A stretch of 64,000 bases of DNA from an uncultured Oscillospiraceae bacterium (lineage in GTDB: Bacteria; Bacillota; Clostridia; Oscillospirales; Oscillospiraceae). Numbering within the stretch: the first letter of the stretch is position 1; the number at the start of each line of letters is the position of its first letter. The notes beneath the pieces are model-generated. The model searched no databases. It saw nothing but the letters and a program-made list of their open reading frames with translations, and was not told where the DNA came from. Positions 31,331 to 41,867 of the stretch are shown here, in pieces. The stretch is from NCBI GenBank assembly GCA_900768135.1, contig CAAGBT010000031.1, forward strand, positions 1 to 64,000, in the 5' to 3' direction. The position numbers and the translations under genes were made by a program.

Positions 31331-32120
31331 ATTCTTCCTCCTTTCCGCAGCCCTCGCACCAAAGGCCGGCATACGGGCCGCCGTCGCCGGGCGGCCGTTC
31401 CGCCAAGGCAACGGCGCGCGGGCCGATATTCACTCCGTCAATCATTATTCCTTCACAGCGCAGCAGCGGCAGTGTTCCATCCGCATTTCCCACGCTGCAA
31501 TATGCAATACGCGGCAGCGATGCAAGCTCCTTCGCCCCGACAAGATCCCCAAGCGCATGGACATCGACCACCGGCACGCCCTGGCCTGTAAGCGGATCGG
31601 CAAGCGTGTTGCCCGTATCGCGCAGCAGACGCACGCGCGCCGTTTTTCCGCGGCAGGTAATGACCACGTCCGCCGTCTCCTTTCCTGTATGCGCCGCGCC
31701 ATAGCGGAACACGATGGAAAGCAGCATATAAGCCGTCCCGCCCGCCAGCAGAAACACGCTCCATGGAAGCGCAGCGCAGACCACGCCGCGGGCAAGGCGC
31801 TCCACGCTGCCGAAGCACTGCCCGATCACCAGCACCGTTCCGGCCAGCGCACAGGCGCAGAGGAAAAATAGCAGCGTCAGCTTTAGCATTCTCCCGCTGC
31901 CGCCGTAGGCTGCCGCGCCGACAAGCGCCAGCGCCAGCAAAAGCAGGATCGCGCTGCGCGGCAGCAAAAGCTGTACCGCAGCATATGCTCCGCCCAGCGC
32001 CGCGCCGGCAAGCAGCCGCAGGCGCGCCACCGATCGCCCGGCGAGCCGCGCCGCGCCGAACAGCAGCAGATAATCCACAAGAAAGTTGAATGCAAACACG
32101 CTCTCCCAGTAAACGGTCAT
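31308..32120 (-). CDS. spoIIGA: Sigma-E processing peptidase SpoIIGA
   Basis: Membrane aspartic protease that activates pro-SigE after polar division. The 270-aa protein has five predicted N-terminal TM helices (MTVYWESVFAFNFLVDYLLL onward) and a cytoplasmic protease domain with the active-site LLRDTGNTLADPLTGQGVPV (catalytic Asp of DTG). Start 32120 is fixed by GGGGAGG 7 nt upstream; the longer in-frame extension crosses the promoter. A TATAAT lies at 32148-32153 on the minus strand without a clear -35, compatible with activation by Spo0A. Confidence 0.93.
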   Translation of the reverse strand: MTVYWESVFAFNFLVDYLLLFGAARLAGRSVARLRLLAGAALGGAYAAVQLLLPRSAILLLLALALVGAAAYGGSGRMLKLTLLFFLCACALAGTVLVIGQCFGSVERLARGVVCAALPWSVFLLAGGTAYMLLSIVFRYGAAHTGKETADVVITCRGKTARVRLLRDTGNTLADPLTGQGVPVVDVHALGDLVGAKELASLPRIAYCSVGNADGTLPLLRCEGIMIDGVNIGPRAVALAERPPGDGGPYAGLWCEGCGKEEEYASKTLA

Positions 32121-32255
32121 CCCGCACCTCCCCGCCGGCAGGTCTTCATTATAGCGGCGCCGGCCGCAGGAAAAGGGCGAAAAATCGCTTTGCGTGAAAA
32201 AATGGTGCCGAGGCGGAAGCCCGTCCCGCCAAAATGCCTGCCCTGCTCCAGGCGC

Positions 32256-32293
32256 AAAAAAGGGCCTTCCCTTTGCTTTCAAAGGGAAGGCCC
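32256..32293 (-). terminator. polC operon terminator
   Basis: GGGCCTTCCCTTTG / CAAAGGGAAGGCCC-type stem followed on the minus strand by six T, 36 nt after the polC stop. The remaining ~130 bases to spoIIGA hold only its promoter region. Confidence 0.9.
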
Positions 32294-32329
32294 CTGCGGC
32301 CAAATGCTGTCTTTCGCGCAGAGCATCTG

Positions 32330-35300
32330 TTAGAACAGCGTCAGCTGGCTGGTTTCCGGCAGACCGGCAAACGCGCCCAGTGCGCGCAGCTGATCGATAT
32401 GCGCCTGCGAGAGCTTGCTGCAGCACATGGAAAATTCCTCTACAGAGGTAAAGTCTTTCCCCCTGCGCTTTTCCACCGTATCCAGCGCCGCTGTTTCGCC
32501 CAGCCCGCGTACCGAGGTAAACGGCGGAAGCAGGCCGTTTTCTGTAACGATGAACTTTGTTGCATCACTGCGGTAAATATCGATGGGTTCAAAATGGAAG
32601 CCGCGCAGGCAGAATTCGTAGCAGACCTCGAGCGTCGTCATCAGGTCCTGTTCCACCGCCGTTGCGTCCTTGTTGTTCTCGATCTCGCGGATGCGGCGGC
32701 GCAGCGCGTCCGCATCCTTGCAGCACTCCGCCGCGTCAAAAGCCTTGGCGCGGATAGAGAAGAACGTGGCATAGAACGCCAGCGGCTCGTGAACCTTGAA
32801 CCATGCAATGCGGAACGCCATCATAACGTAGGCCACGGCGTGCGCCTTCGGGAAAAGGTAGCCGATCTTGGATAGGGACTCGATGTACCATTCCGGCACG
32901 TCGTGTTTGCGCATCTCCTCGACCCACATCGGCCAGTCCTCCGCCTTGCCCTTCTTGACCTTGCCCTTGCGCACCGCCTCCATGATCTTGAAGCTCATCT
33001 TCGGGTCAAGCCCCATATGGATCAGGTAGAGCATGATATCGTCGCGGCAGCCGACCGTCTCCAGGACGCTCGCCGTTCCGCTGATGATCAGATCCTTCGC
33101 GTTGCCAAGCCACACGTCCGTTCCGTGGGAGAAGCCGGACAGACGCAGCAGTGTGTTGAAGTCCTTCGGCTGCGTGTCTACAAGCATCTGGCGCGTAAAG
33201 CGCGTGTTGAATTCAGGGATCGCCACAGCGCCCGTAGGGCCAAGGACCTCATCGTTCTCGTAACCCAGCACCTTCGAGGAGGTAAAAATCGACATCGTAT
33301 CCGGATCGTCGAGCGGGATCGCCCGGGCGTTCACGCCCGTCAGGTTTTCCAGCATCCGGATCATCGTGGGGTCATCGTGGCCGAGCATATCGAGCTTGAG
33401 GAGGTTATCCTCCATGCAGTGATATTCAAAATGCGTGGTGATGGTATCGCTGTCCGGGTCGTCCGCCGGATGCTGCACGGGGCAGAAGTCCTCAATGTCC
33501 ATATCGTCCGGCACAACGACAAGCCCGCCCGGGTGCTGCCCCGTTGTGCGGCGCACGCCCACGCAGCCCGCCGTCAGGCGGTCGATCTCGGCGCTGCCTG
33601 CGGCGATGCCATTTTCCTCAAGGTATTTTTTGACAAAGCCGTATGCCGTCTTTTCCGCAAGCGTGCCGATCGTTCCTGCGCGGAACACCTGCGTCTTGCC
33701 GAACATCTCCACGGCGTGCGCGTGCGCGCGCGCCTGATACTCACCCGAAAAGTTCAGGTCGATATCCGGCACCTTGCCGCCGCCGTAGCCGAGGAAGGTC
33801 TCAAACGGAATATCAAACCCGTCCTTAACGTACTTTGTTCCGCACACAGGGCAGTTTTTATCCGGCATATCCGCACCGCAGCCATAGTTCTCATCTCCGT
33901 GGAACTCCACATTCCGGCACTTGGGACAACGGTAGTGCGGCGGAAGCGCATTGACCTCGGTGATCCCCGCCATGTAGGCGACCAGCGATGAGCCGACCGA
34001 TCCGCGGGAGCCGACGAGGTAGCCGCACTCGAGCGAGCGCTGCACGAGCTTCTGCGCCGACATATAGACCACATCGTATTTCCCGAGAATGCCGCCCAGC
34101 TCGATATTCAGCCGGTCCACGATCAGCTGCGGCAGCTCATCGCCGTACAGCTCGTGCGCTTTGTCCCAGACCATGCGGTTGAGGTCCTCTTCAGAATTTT
34201 CCAGCCGCGGCGGAAAAAGCCTGCCCTTGGGCAGCAGCTCGATCTCCTCCACCTGATCGGCAATGGCGCGCGTATTGGTCACGACCACCTCATAGGCCTT
34301 CTGCTTGCCGAGATAGTCAAACTCCTTGAGCATTTCATCCGTTGTGCGGAAGTAAAGCGGGACGGGTTCGTTCGCATCCGGAAACTTCTTCGACGCCAGC
34401 AGGATGTGACGGTAGACCTCGTCCTCGGGATCGAGGAAATGAACGTCGCCCGTGGCGCAGACGGGCTTGCCCAGCTCTTCGCCAAGGCGCACGACCGTGC
34501 GGTTGAACTCCTGCAGCTCCTCATCGCCGCGCACCGCTCCTTCGCGCACCATAAAGCGGTTGTTGCAGATCGGCTGGATCTCCAGAAAATCGTAGTACGA
34601 GGCGATGCGCTTAAGCTCGTCCCAGTCCTTGTGATCGATGATGGCGCGGAACAGCTCGCCCGCCTCGCAGGCGGAACCAACGATCAGCCCCTCACGGTGC
34701 TGGTTCAGCTCGCTTTTTGGAATGATCGGCACCCGCTTGAAATATTTGAGGTTGGAAGCGGAGATGAGCTGATAAAGGTTCTTCAAGCCCACCTTGTTTT
34801 TGGCGATCAGGATAATGTGCTTTGGAAACCGGCTGCGCTTCATGCCCAGCGGGCGCAGCTTCGTCATCTCATCATTGATCTGCTGGAGTCTTGTGACGCC
34901 GCGTTCCTCCAGCATGGCGAAAAATTTGGCCAGCATCTGCGCCACCGGCACCGCGTCATCGGACGCGCGGTGGTGGTTGAACTGCGGGAGCTGCAAATGA
35001 TCCGCCACAATGTCCAGCTTGTACTTGCCAAGCTCGGGCAGGAGGTTCTGCGCGAAGATCAGCGAGTCGAGATAGGTCGGTTCAAAGGGGATCCCGCATT
35101 TTCTACAGCCGGCACGGATAAAGCTGATATCAAACTCTGCATTGTGTGCGGCAAGCGGACGAGTTCCTGCGAAGGCAAGAAAGGCGCGCAGCGCATCGGA
35201 AAGCTTCGGCGCGCCGCGCAGCATATCGTCCGTGATGCCGGTCAGCCCAATGATCTCCGGCGAAAGCCGGCGCTCGGGATCGACAAAGGTCTGAAAGGTA

Positions 35301-36310
35301 TCGGTGATCTCGCCGTTCTTCAGGATGACCGCGCCGATCTCGGTGATGGCGTCGCTGGCTACCTTAAGGCCGGTCGTTTCAATGTCGAAGCAGCATATTT
35401 CCGTGGAAAAGTCGCCGTCCTGCGATCCGTGAACGGCAATGCGGTCATCAAGATTATTGATGAAGTAGCCCTCGCATCCGTAAAGGAGTTTTATTTTACC
35501 ATCACCGGCGTGCCAGGCATCCGGAAAGCTCTGCGCCACGCCATGATCCGTAATGGCAATGGCGGGCATCCCCCATTTGATCGCACGCTTTACAGCGGCG
35601 GCGGTATCCGTCAGCGCGTCCATATTGGACATTCGCGTGTGCAGGTGCAGCTCCACGCGCTTTTCTTTCGCCTTGTCCTCGCGCTCCTCATGTCCGATCT
35701 GCATGATATCCTGCGGATTGAGCTGCATATCCCTGCCATCGTAGGACAGCTCCATGCGGCCGCTCACGCGCAGCCACATTCCGCTGCGGATCTTCCCGTT
35801 CAGCGCGTTTGCCTCCCGCTCGGTCATGCTGCGGCGGATAATGAGCGAGCTTTCATAATCCGTGATCTCAAGCAGCATTGTCCATACGCCCGGGCGGCGC
35901 GTCTCGTGGCAGTCGAACTTAAAGACTTTGCCCTCTACCACAACGTGGCCCGCCTTGGGCGTCAGCTCGCTGATCGGCAGCACACGGCCCTTGATCTCAT
36001 GTCCCATCAGGAGCGTGCCGCCGCTGCCCGCCTTATGCCCTGCGTTCTTCTGCAGATCCGGAAAGCCCTCCGCGGTTGACCGGACGCGCAGCGTCACGCG
36101 CGAAAGCTCATAATTTCGCGCAAGCATCTGCTCTATCGATTCGCGCGCTGCATCCTTCAGTTCAGCGCGCACAGTCATGTCCAGCGTCATCGCGCGCGAT
36201 TCCGGCTCAAGCACCATATTGGTCACAACGGCGGCGTTGAGCGGTACACGCAGATCGAAATCCGGTGTAAAATCGCTGAACAATTCAAAAAACGGTATCT
36301 TCTGTGCCAT
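32330..36310 (-). CDS. polC: DNA polymerase III alpha subunit, PolC type
   Basis: Main replicative polymerase of low-GC Gram-positives, with built-in proofreading. The 1326-aa protein contains an OB domain (LPISELTPKAGHVVVEGKVF, about residues 111-130), split PHP domain (RVELHLHTRMSNMDALTD, ~218), DnaQ-like exonuclease (ICCFDIETTGLKVASDAITE, ~305), zinc finger (YRCPKCRNVEF, CPVCGTKY), and the polymerase palm (GGKVPDIDLNFSGEYQ with catalytic Asp pair; QHPGGLVVVP). It ends in QLTLF, a beta-clamp-binding motif. It is about 100 residues shorter than B. subtilis PolC, mostly at the N-terminus. Last gene of the pyrH-polC run. Confidence 0.97.
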   Translation of the reverse strand: MAQKIPFFELFSDFTPDFDLRVPLNAAVVTNMVLEPESRAMTLDMTVRAELKDAARESIEQMLARNYELSRVTLRVRSTAEGFPDLQKNAGHKAGSGGTLLMGHEIKGRVLPISELTPKAGHVVVEGKVFKFDCHETRRPGVWTMLLEITDYESSLIIRRSMTEREANALNGKIRSGMWLRVSGRMELSYDGRDMQLNPQDIMQIGHEEREDKAKEKRVELHLHTRMSNMDALTDTAAAVKRAIKWGMPAIAITDHGVAQSFPDAWHAGDGKIKLLYGCEGYFINNLDDRIAVHGSQDGDFSTEICCFDIETTGLKVASDAITEIGAVILKNGEITDTFQTFVDPERRLSPEIIGLTGITDDMLRGAPKLSDALRAFLAFAGTRPLAAHNAEFDISFIRAGCRKCGIPFEPTYLDSLIFAQNLLPELGKYKLDIVADHLQLPQFNHHRASDDAVPVAQMLAKFFAMLEERGVTRLQQINDEMTKLRPLGMKRSRFPKHIILIAKNKVGLKNLYQLISASNLKYFKRVPIIPKSELNQHREGLIVGSACEAGELFRAIIDHKDWDELKRIASYYDFLEIQPICNNRFMVREGAVRGDEELQEFNRTVVRLGEELGKPVCATGDVHFLDPEDEVYRHILLASKKFPDANEPVPLYFRTTDEMLKEFDYLGKQKAYEVVVTNTRAIADQVEEIELLPKGRLFPPRLENSEEDLNRMVWDKAHELYGDELPQLIVDRLNIELGGILGKYDVVYMSAQKLVQRSLECGYLVGSRGSVGSSLVAYMAGITEVNALPPHYRCPKCRNVEFHGDENYGCGADMPDKNCPVCGTKYVKDGFDIPFETFLGYGGGKVPDIDLNFSGEYQARAHAHAVEMFGKTQVFRAGTIGTLAEKTAYGFVKKYLEENGIAAGSAEIDRLTAGCVGVRRTTGQHPGGLVVVPDDMDIEDFCPVQHPADDPDSDTITTHFEYHCMEDNLLKLDMLGHDDPTMIRMLENLTGVNARAIPLDDPDTMSIFTSSKVLGYENDEVLGPTGAVAIPEFNTRFTRQMLVDTQPKDFNTLLRLSGFSHGTDVWLGNAKDLIISGTASVLETVGCRDDIMLYLIHMGLDPKMSFKIMEAVRKGKVKKGKAEDWPMWVEEMRKHDVPEWYIESLSKIGYLFPKAHAVAYVMMAFRIAWFKVHEPLAFYATFFSIRAKAFDAAECCKDADALRRRIREIENNKDATAVEQDLMTTLEVCYEFCLRGFHFEPIDIYRSDATKFIVTENGLLPPFTSVRGLGETAALDTVEKRRGKDFTSVEEFSMCCSKLSQAHIDQLRALGAFAGLPETSQLTLF

Positions 36311-36334
36311 AGCTACAACCCTATCCTATAGAAA

Positions 36335-37372
36335 TCAGAGCTTCTCGATCTCTTCCAGCAAGGCGTCTACAAGCTTTTCCTGCGGCACTTTGTAAAGTAC
36401 TTTCCCTTTTCGGAAGATCAGTCCCTCTCCTTTGCCGCCGGCAATGCCGACGTCTGCTGCCGAGGCTTCCCCCGGGCCATTGACAACGCAGCCCATCACG
36501 GCGACCGTAATATTCTTTTTGCAGTCCGCCAGGCGGCGCTCAAGCTCCTCGGCAATGGGGATCATATTATACGCCGTGCGCCCGCAGGTCGGGCATGAAA
36601 CCAGATTCACGCCGCTGCGGCGGATACCGCAGGCCTGCAGGATCCGCTTCGCTGCATACACTTCCTCCACAGGGTCGGCTGTGAGCGAAACGCGAACCGT
36701 ATCGCCGATCCCCTCGCACAAAAGCCCTCCAATGCCGATGGCGGATTTGATCAGCCCCATTGACGGCGTTCCCGCCTCGGTCACGCCGAGGTGAAGCGGA
36801 TAATCGACTCTTTCGTGCAGCAGCCGGTAAGCCGCCATGTTCAGCGGCACATCAGAGCTTTTAACGGAGATGCAGATATCGGTAAAGTCAAACTTCTCCA
36901 GCAGGCGCACATGGCGCAGCGCGCTTTCGACCAGCGCCTCCGGCGTTACGCGCCCATATTGCTCCAGCAGTTCCTTTTCCAGCGAACCGCCGTTTACGCC
37001 GATGCGGATGGGGACGCGGTGCGCGCGGCAGGCGTCTACCACCGCTTTGACCCGCTCCTCGCCGCCGATGTTGCCGGGATTGATGCGGATCTTGTCTGCG
37101 CCGCGCGCGGCCGCCTCAATGGCAAGGCGATAGTCAAAATGAATATCTGCCACCAGCGGGATGGAAATCTGCTCTCTGATCCGGCTCAGCGCCCGCGCCG
37201 CGTCCATATTCGGCACGGTGACGCGGACGATCTCGCAGCCCGCCCGCTCTAACGCATGGATCTGCGCGATGGTCGCGTCTGCATCCTCTGTGCGGGTATT
37301 GCACATCGACTGTATTGTGACCGGCGCGCCGCCGCCAATGGCAACGCCGCCGGCAAGGATCTGCCTGCTCAT
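36335..37372 (-). CDS. ispG: 4-hydroxy-3-methylbut-2-enyl diphosphate synthase
   Basis: [4Fe-4S] enzyme of the MEP pathway converting MEcPP to HMBPP. The 345-aa short bacterial form has a TIM barrel (PVTIQSMCNTRTEDADATI, ADIHFDYRLA, KIRINPGNIG) and C-terminal cluster-binding cysteines VSCPTCGR and GCVVNGPGEA (with the catalytic Glu). RBS AAGGAGG precedes ATG 37372. It lies 12 nt after rseP and 24 nt before polC. With dxr in the same run it supplies isoprenoid precursors for UppS. Confidence 0.96.
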   Translation of the reverse strand: MSRQILAGGVAIGGGAPVTIQSMCNTRTEDADATIAQIHALERAGCEIVRVTVPNMDAARALSRIREQISIPLVADIHFDYRLAIEAAARGADKIRINPGNIGGEERVKAVVDACRAHRVPIRIGVNGGSLEKELLEQYGRVTPEALVESALRHVRLLEKFDFTDICISVKSSDVPLNMAAYRLLHERVDYPLHLGVTEAGTPSMGLIKSAIGIGGLLCEGIGDTVRVSLTADPVEEVYAAKRILQACGIRRSGVNLVSCPTCGRTAYNMIPIAEELERRLADCKKNITVAVMGCVVNGPGEASAADVGIAGGKGEGLIFRKGKVLYKVPQEKLVDALLEEIEKL

Positions 37373-37384
37373 ACTTTTTCCTCC

Positions 37385-38446
37385 TTACAGGAGCTTAATG
37401 ATATCATGAAACGTAACGAACAGCATCAGCGCCATCAGCAGTGCAAAGCCGATCCCATTGATCACGTTCAGGTATTTGGAAGGGATCTCCTTTTTGAACA
37501 GCGTCGTCGCGGCCAGGTTGACGAGCAGAAACAGAACGTGTCCGCCGTCAAGCGCGGGCAGCGGCAGCAGGTTCATGACTGCAAGGCTCACTGCGATCAT
37601 CGCGGCGAAATAAAGAACATTTTCCATCGCCGCGCCGAACCCGGCCTCAGCCTCCGTCTCCTTGCCGACCTCCGTGATTGTGGATACGATGCCGACCGGC
37701 CCGCTCAGGTCGTCTACCCCGGCGGCACCGGAGAGCAGCATCTGCAGGCTCAGGCGCACGATGCGCACATAGTCCATCGTCTGATACCAGCTGTATTGCA
37801 GCCTGTTGAGAAACGTTGCCTCGACCACGCCGCCGTAGCTGAAGCCATAGGCCTCGTATTCGTGGCCGTTTTCATCGGTGTAGGTCTGTTTGGTCAGCGT
37901 GCGGTCAAGCTTTTCGCCGCCGCGCAGAACCGTCATGTCGATCGTCCCCGTGTCGCCAAGGCCCATGATGAGCGACACATCGCTTTTGAGATAGATGCGC
38001 TCGCCATTGATGGCGTAGATCACATCGCCGGGCATCAGGCCATCCTCCCCCTGCTGAGGGAAATCCGGATTCAGCGCAACGATCTCCGAGGTGTAGAATC
38101 CTCCTGCCCCTGCGTAAAGGCAGAGGATGATCAGAAAGCCCGTCAAAAAATTCATAAACGCGCCGGCGACAAAAATGATCAGCTTTTTCCACCAGACCTG
38201 ACGGCCCAGCGCACGCTCATCGTCTGAATCCTCTTCCTCGCCTTCCATGGCGCAAAAGCCTCCAATAGGCAGCAGGCGCAGCGAGTACTCCGTCTCGCCC
38301 CTGACCCTGTGAAGGATCGCCGGCCCCATACCGATGGAAAACTCATTGACGCGCACGCCGCACGCCTTGGCTGCCAGAAAATGCCCCAGCTCGTGTACGG
38401 CGATCAGCACGCCGAAGATCAGAATCGCAACGAGAATATAAACCAT
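37385..38446 (-). CDS. rseP: Site-2 intramembrane metalloprotease RseP/RasP
   Basis: Zinc protease that cleaves anti-sigma factors and signal-peptide remnants inside the membrane. The 353-aa protein has four TM helices, the active-site HELGH (residues 18-22) in TM1, a PDZ domain in the middle (LMPGDVIYAINGERIYLKSD), and NLLPLPALDGGHVLFLL carrying the third zinc ligand Asp near the C-terminus. Gene order dxr-rseP-ispG is standard. Confidence 0.96.
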   Translation of the reverse strand: MVYILVAILIFGVLIAVHELGHFLAAKACGVRVNEFSIGMGPAILHRVRGETEYSLRLLPIGGFCAMEGEEEDSDDERALGRQVWWKKLIIFVAGAFMNFLTGFLIILCLYAGAGGFYTSEIVALNPDFPQQGEDGLMPGDVIYAINGERIYLKSDVSLIMGLGDTGTIDMTVLRGGEKLDRTLTKQTYTDENGHEYEAYGFSYGGVVEATFLNRLQYSWYQTMDYVRIVRLSLQMLLSGAAGVDDLSGPVGIVSTITEVGKETEAEAGFGAAMENVLYFAAMIAVSLAVMNLLPLPALDGGHVLFLLVNLAATTLFKKEIPSKYLNVINGIGFALLMALMLFVTFHDIIKLL

Positions 38447-38464
38447 GATAACTCCTAAAACCGT

Positions 38465-39613
38465 TTATCTGAGCCGGCGGCGGACTGCTGCGCGCGCGCG
38501 CCGGTCTGCTTCCAGAATATCCGAAAGCGCAGGCTGATATACCGCCTGTGCATCGTCCAGCGCCGCTTCGATCAGCCCGGGGATCGCGCAGAAGCCGACC
38601 TCATCCCGCAGGAAGGCCGCGACCGCCTCCTCGTTTGCCCCGTTCATCGCCGCGCAGTAGATGTTGCCTGCAGCAGCGCACTGCCTGGCAATTTTCAGGC
38701 AGCGGAACGTTTCTTCGTCCGGCTCAGCAAACGTCAGCGGCGGGCAGGAAAGCAGATCCAGCGGCTCCGCCGGCGAGTCCGCGCGGGCGGGATACGTCAT
38801 TGCGTAGCGGATGGGCAGCTTCATATCGGGCGTGCCGAGCTGCGCCAGCAGCGCGCCATCGCGGAATTCCACAAGCGAATGCACGATGCTCTGGCGGTGG
38901 ATGACCGCATCCACCTGAGAAAGCGGCAGGCGGTAAAGTCTCATCGCCTCGATGATCTCCAGCCCCTTGTTCATCAGCGTTGCAGAGTCGATGGTGATCT
39001 TCGCGCCCATCGTCCAGTTGGGATGCCTGAGCGCATCGGCCTTTGTCTTCGCTGAAAGCTCCTGCGCGCTCAGCCCGTAAAACGGCCCGCCCGAGCAGGT
39101 CAGAATGAGGCGCTTGATCTCGCTGCGGTCGCGGCAGCCCTGTAAGCACTGGAAGATCGCGCTGTGTTCGCTGTCCACCGGAACGATCTCCGCGCCGCAG
39201 CGCTCCGCCGCATCAACGACCAGCTCTCCTGCGCAGACAAGCGTCTCCTTGTTGGCGAGCGCGATCCGCTTTTTCCGCTCGATGGCGGCAAGCGTCGGCT
39301 GAAGGCCGATCATCCCCATCACCGCGGTGACAACTGTATCAGCCTCCTCGGCAGACGCAGCGGCAAGCAATCCCTCCATGCCGGAGAGAACCTCGATCCC
39401 GGTATCCGAAAGGCGCGCGCGCAGCACGCGCGCAGCTTCTTCCTCATAAAGCACGGCAAGACGCGGGCAAAATTCCCGCGCCTGCTGTTCGATGAGGTCA
39501 ACGCTCTTATTCGCCGTAAGCGCGGCCACGCCCAGCCCAAGTTCGCGCGCGACCTCGAGCGTCTGGCGACCGATGGAGCCGGTCGATCCAAGTAAAGCAA
39601 TATTCCTTGTCAC
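38465..39613 (-). CDS. dxr: 1-deoxy-D-xylulose 5-phosphate reductoisomerase
   Basis: NADPH-dependent second step of the MEP isoprenoid pathway. The 382-aa protein shows the Rossmann motif NIALLGSTGSIGRQTLE at the N-terminus, ALANKETLVCAGELV, the catalytic-loop VDSEHSAIFQCLQG, and MNKGLEIIEAMRLY. Start is GTG 39613, 6 nt after GGAGG and overlapping the cdsA stop (GTGA). Confidence 0.96.
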   Translation of the reverse strand: MTRNIALLGSTGSIGRQTLEVARELGLGVAALTANKSVDLIEQQAREFCPRLAVLYEEEAARVLRARLSDTGIEVLSGMEGLLAAASAEEADTVVTAVMGMIGLQPTLAAIERKKRIALANKETLVCAGELVVDAAERCGAEIVPVDSEHSAIFQCLQGCRDRSEIKRLILTCSGGPFYGLSAQELSAKTKADALRHPNWTMGAKITIDSATLMNKGLEIIEAMRLYRLPLSQVDAVIHRQSIVHSLVEFRDGALLAQLGTPDMKLPIRYAMTYPARADSPAEPLDLLSCPPLTFAEPDEETFRCLKIARQCAAAGNIYCAAMNGANEEAVAAFLRDEVGFCAIPGLIEAALDDAQAVYQPALSDILEADRRARAAVRRRLR

Positions 39614-40445
39614 AGCAGGCCTCCGCAGACCGCAGCCCACACGACCGGCGCGATAAACATGGTGGAATCAAAGCGGTCGAGCATACCGCCGTGCGTGAGG
39701 AAGAGGTGGCTGTAATCCTTGATGCCGGCCTCGCGCTTGATAAGCGACATGGAAAGGTCTCCCAGCTGGCCGAAGATGTTTGCCGCCACGCCGACGAGAA
39801 TCAGCATCAGGTAGTTGGGCGCATAGCCGAGCCACGCCTTGCCGACAAGGCCCAAAAGCGCCATTGCGAGCGCGCTGCCGATGGGGCCGCCGATCGCGCC
39901 CGCCCAGGTCTTGTGCGGGCTGACGTGCGGCGCCATCTTGCGCTTGCCGAACCACATACCGAAATACATCGAGAGCGCATCGCCCGCGAAAGCGACGCAG
40001 AACGGCGCGAGCACATAGAGCTTGCCGTGGTTTTCGTCCATGCGCAGCAGGAAGATGCAGCTGTACATCGCCGGGAACACGATGCCGCCGACGATGGACA
40101 CCGCCACGTCATGAAACGTAAAGGGCTTTTCCTTGCCATAGGTCATGACTGCGGTGAGGAACGCCGCCATCACGACCAGCCAGCGCAGGATCGTCACATA
40201 AGAGATTGCGGAACCGCCCACGCCCTTCGCCGTCTCGTTGTAGAGCCAGATCTCCTGCAAGACGACCATTGCGACAAGTCCTATGTAGAAATTCGCCGGG
40301 ATGTTCTTTCCCGCCGTGTGCAGCAGCTCATAGGCCGCGATGCCCGCGATGCCGCAGACGACCAGCATCGTTGCCCACGCGGGACACGCCAGCAGCACGG
40401 CCAGCAGCGCCGGCAGGCCGACGATAACGACCAACCATCTCTGTT

Positions 40446-40449
<4 letters not shown>
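39610..40449 (-). CDS. cdsA: Phosphatidate cytidylyltransferase
   Basis: Makes CDP-diacylglycerol, the precursor of membrane phospholipids. The 279-aa integral membrane protein has about eight TM helices and the C-terminal CDP-DG synthase signature SLIKREAGIKDYSHLFLTHG followed by GMLDRFDS. PHKTWAGAIGGPIGS before it is also conserved. It overlaps uppS by 4 nt and dxr by 4 nt. Confidence 0.95.
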
Positions 40450-41207
<758 letters not shown>

Positions 41208-41208
41208 C

Positions 41209-41766
41209 TCAGACTGCCATCAGCTCTTTCTCCTTCTTCTCCAGAAGGACATCGACCTCTTTGCACATATCGTCCGTCAGCTTCTGAAGGTCTTTTTCCG
41301 CAATCTTCAGATCGTCCTCCGTGATCTCGCTCGCCTTCTGCTTTTTCTTGAAAGCGTCCATCGCATCGCGGCGGATGTTGCGGATGGCGACCTTGCCGCC
41401 CTCGGAATACTTGCGGATCTGCTTGACCAGCTCCTTACGGCGCTCCTCAGTCAGCTGCGGGAAAGCGAGGCGGATGGACTTGCCATCGTTCTGCGGATTG
41501 ATGCCGAGATCAGATTCCTGAATGGCGCGCTCGATCAGCTTGAGGGCGCTGCCGTCCCACGGGGTAATGACAAGCTGGCGCGGGTCGGGAGAGGCGATTG
41601 CCGCAATCTGCTGGATGGGCGTGGGAGAGCCGTAGTAATCAACGCTGATGCGGTCGAGCACGGCGGCATTGGCGCGGCCAGCGCGCACGGCGGCAAAATC
41701 GGCGGCGACAGACTCGATGCTCTTCTTCATTTTGTCGGAATAGACCTTGTAATCGTCCTTATTCAT
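41209..41766 (-). CDS. frr: Ribosome-recycling factor
   Basis: Splits post-termination ribosomes together with EF-G. The 185-aa length is standard. MKKSIESVAADFAAVRAGRA, DYYGSPTPIQQIAAI and GKSIRLAFPQLTEERRKELV are the conserved domain I/II stretches. RBS CAGGAGG is 6 nt before ATG 41766. A hairpin and a TATACT lie in the ~100-nt gap to pyrH, so an internal promoter is possible. Confidence 0.97.
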   Translation of the reverse strand: MNKDDYKVYSDKMKKSIESVAADFAAVRAGRANAAVLDRISVDYYGSPTPIQQIAAIASPDPRQLVITPWDGSALKLIERAIQESDLGINPQNDGKSIRLAFPQLTEERRKELVKQIRKYSEGGKVAIRNIRRDAMDAFKKKQKASEITEDDLKIAEKDLQKLTDDMCKEVDVLLEKKEKELMAV

Positions 41767-41867
41767 GGGGAACCTCCTGTTATTTATAGTATACAGCTTT
41801 ATGTGCGGCAGTGCCGCCTCGTATGCTCATATTGCCCAAAAAAGGGTGAACCGGCAGGTGGAAATGC

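Noticed and set aside
34154..36079. 641-aa plus-strand frame opposite polC
   Set aside because: Shadow frame; polC motifs are unambiguous on the minus strand.
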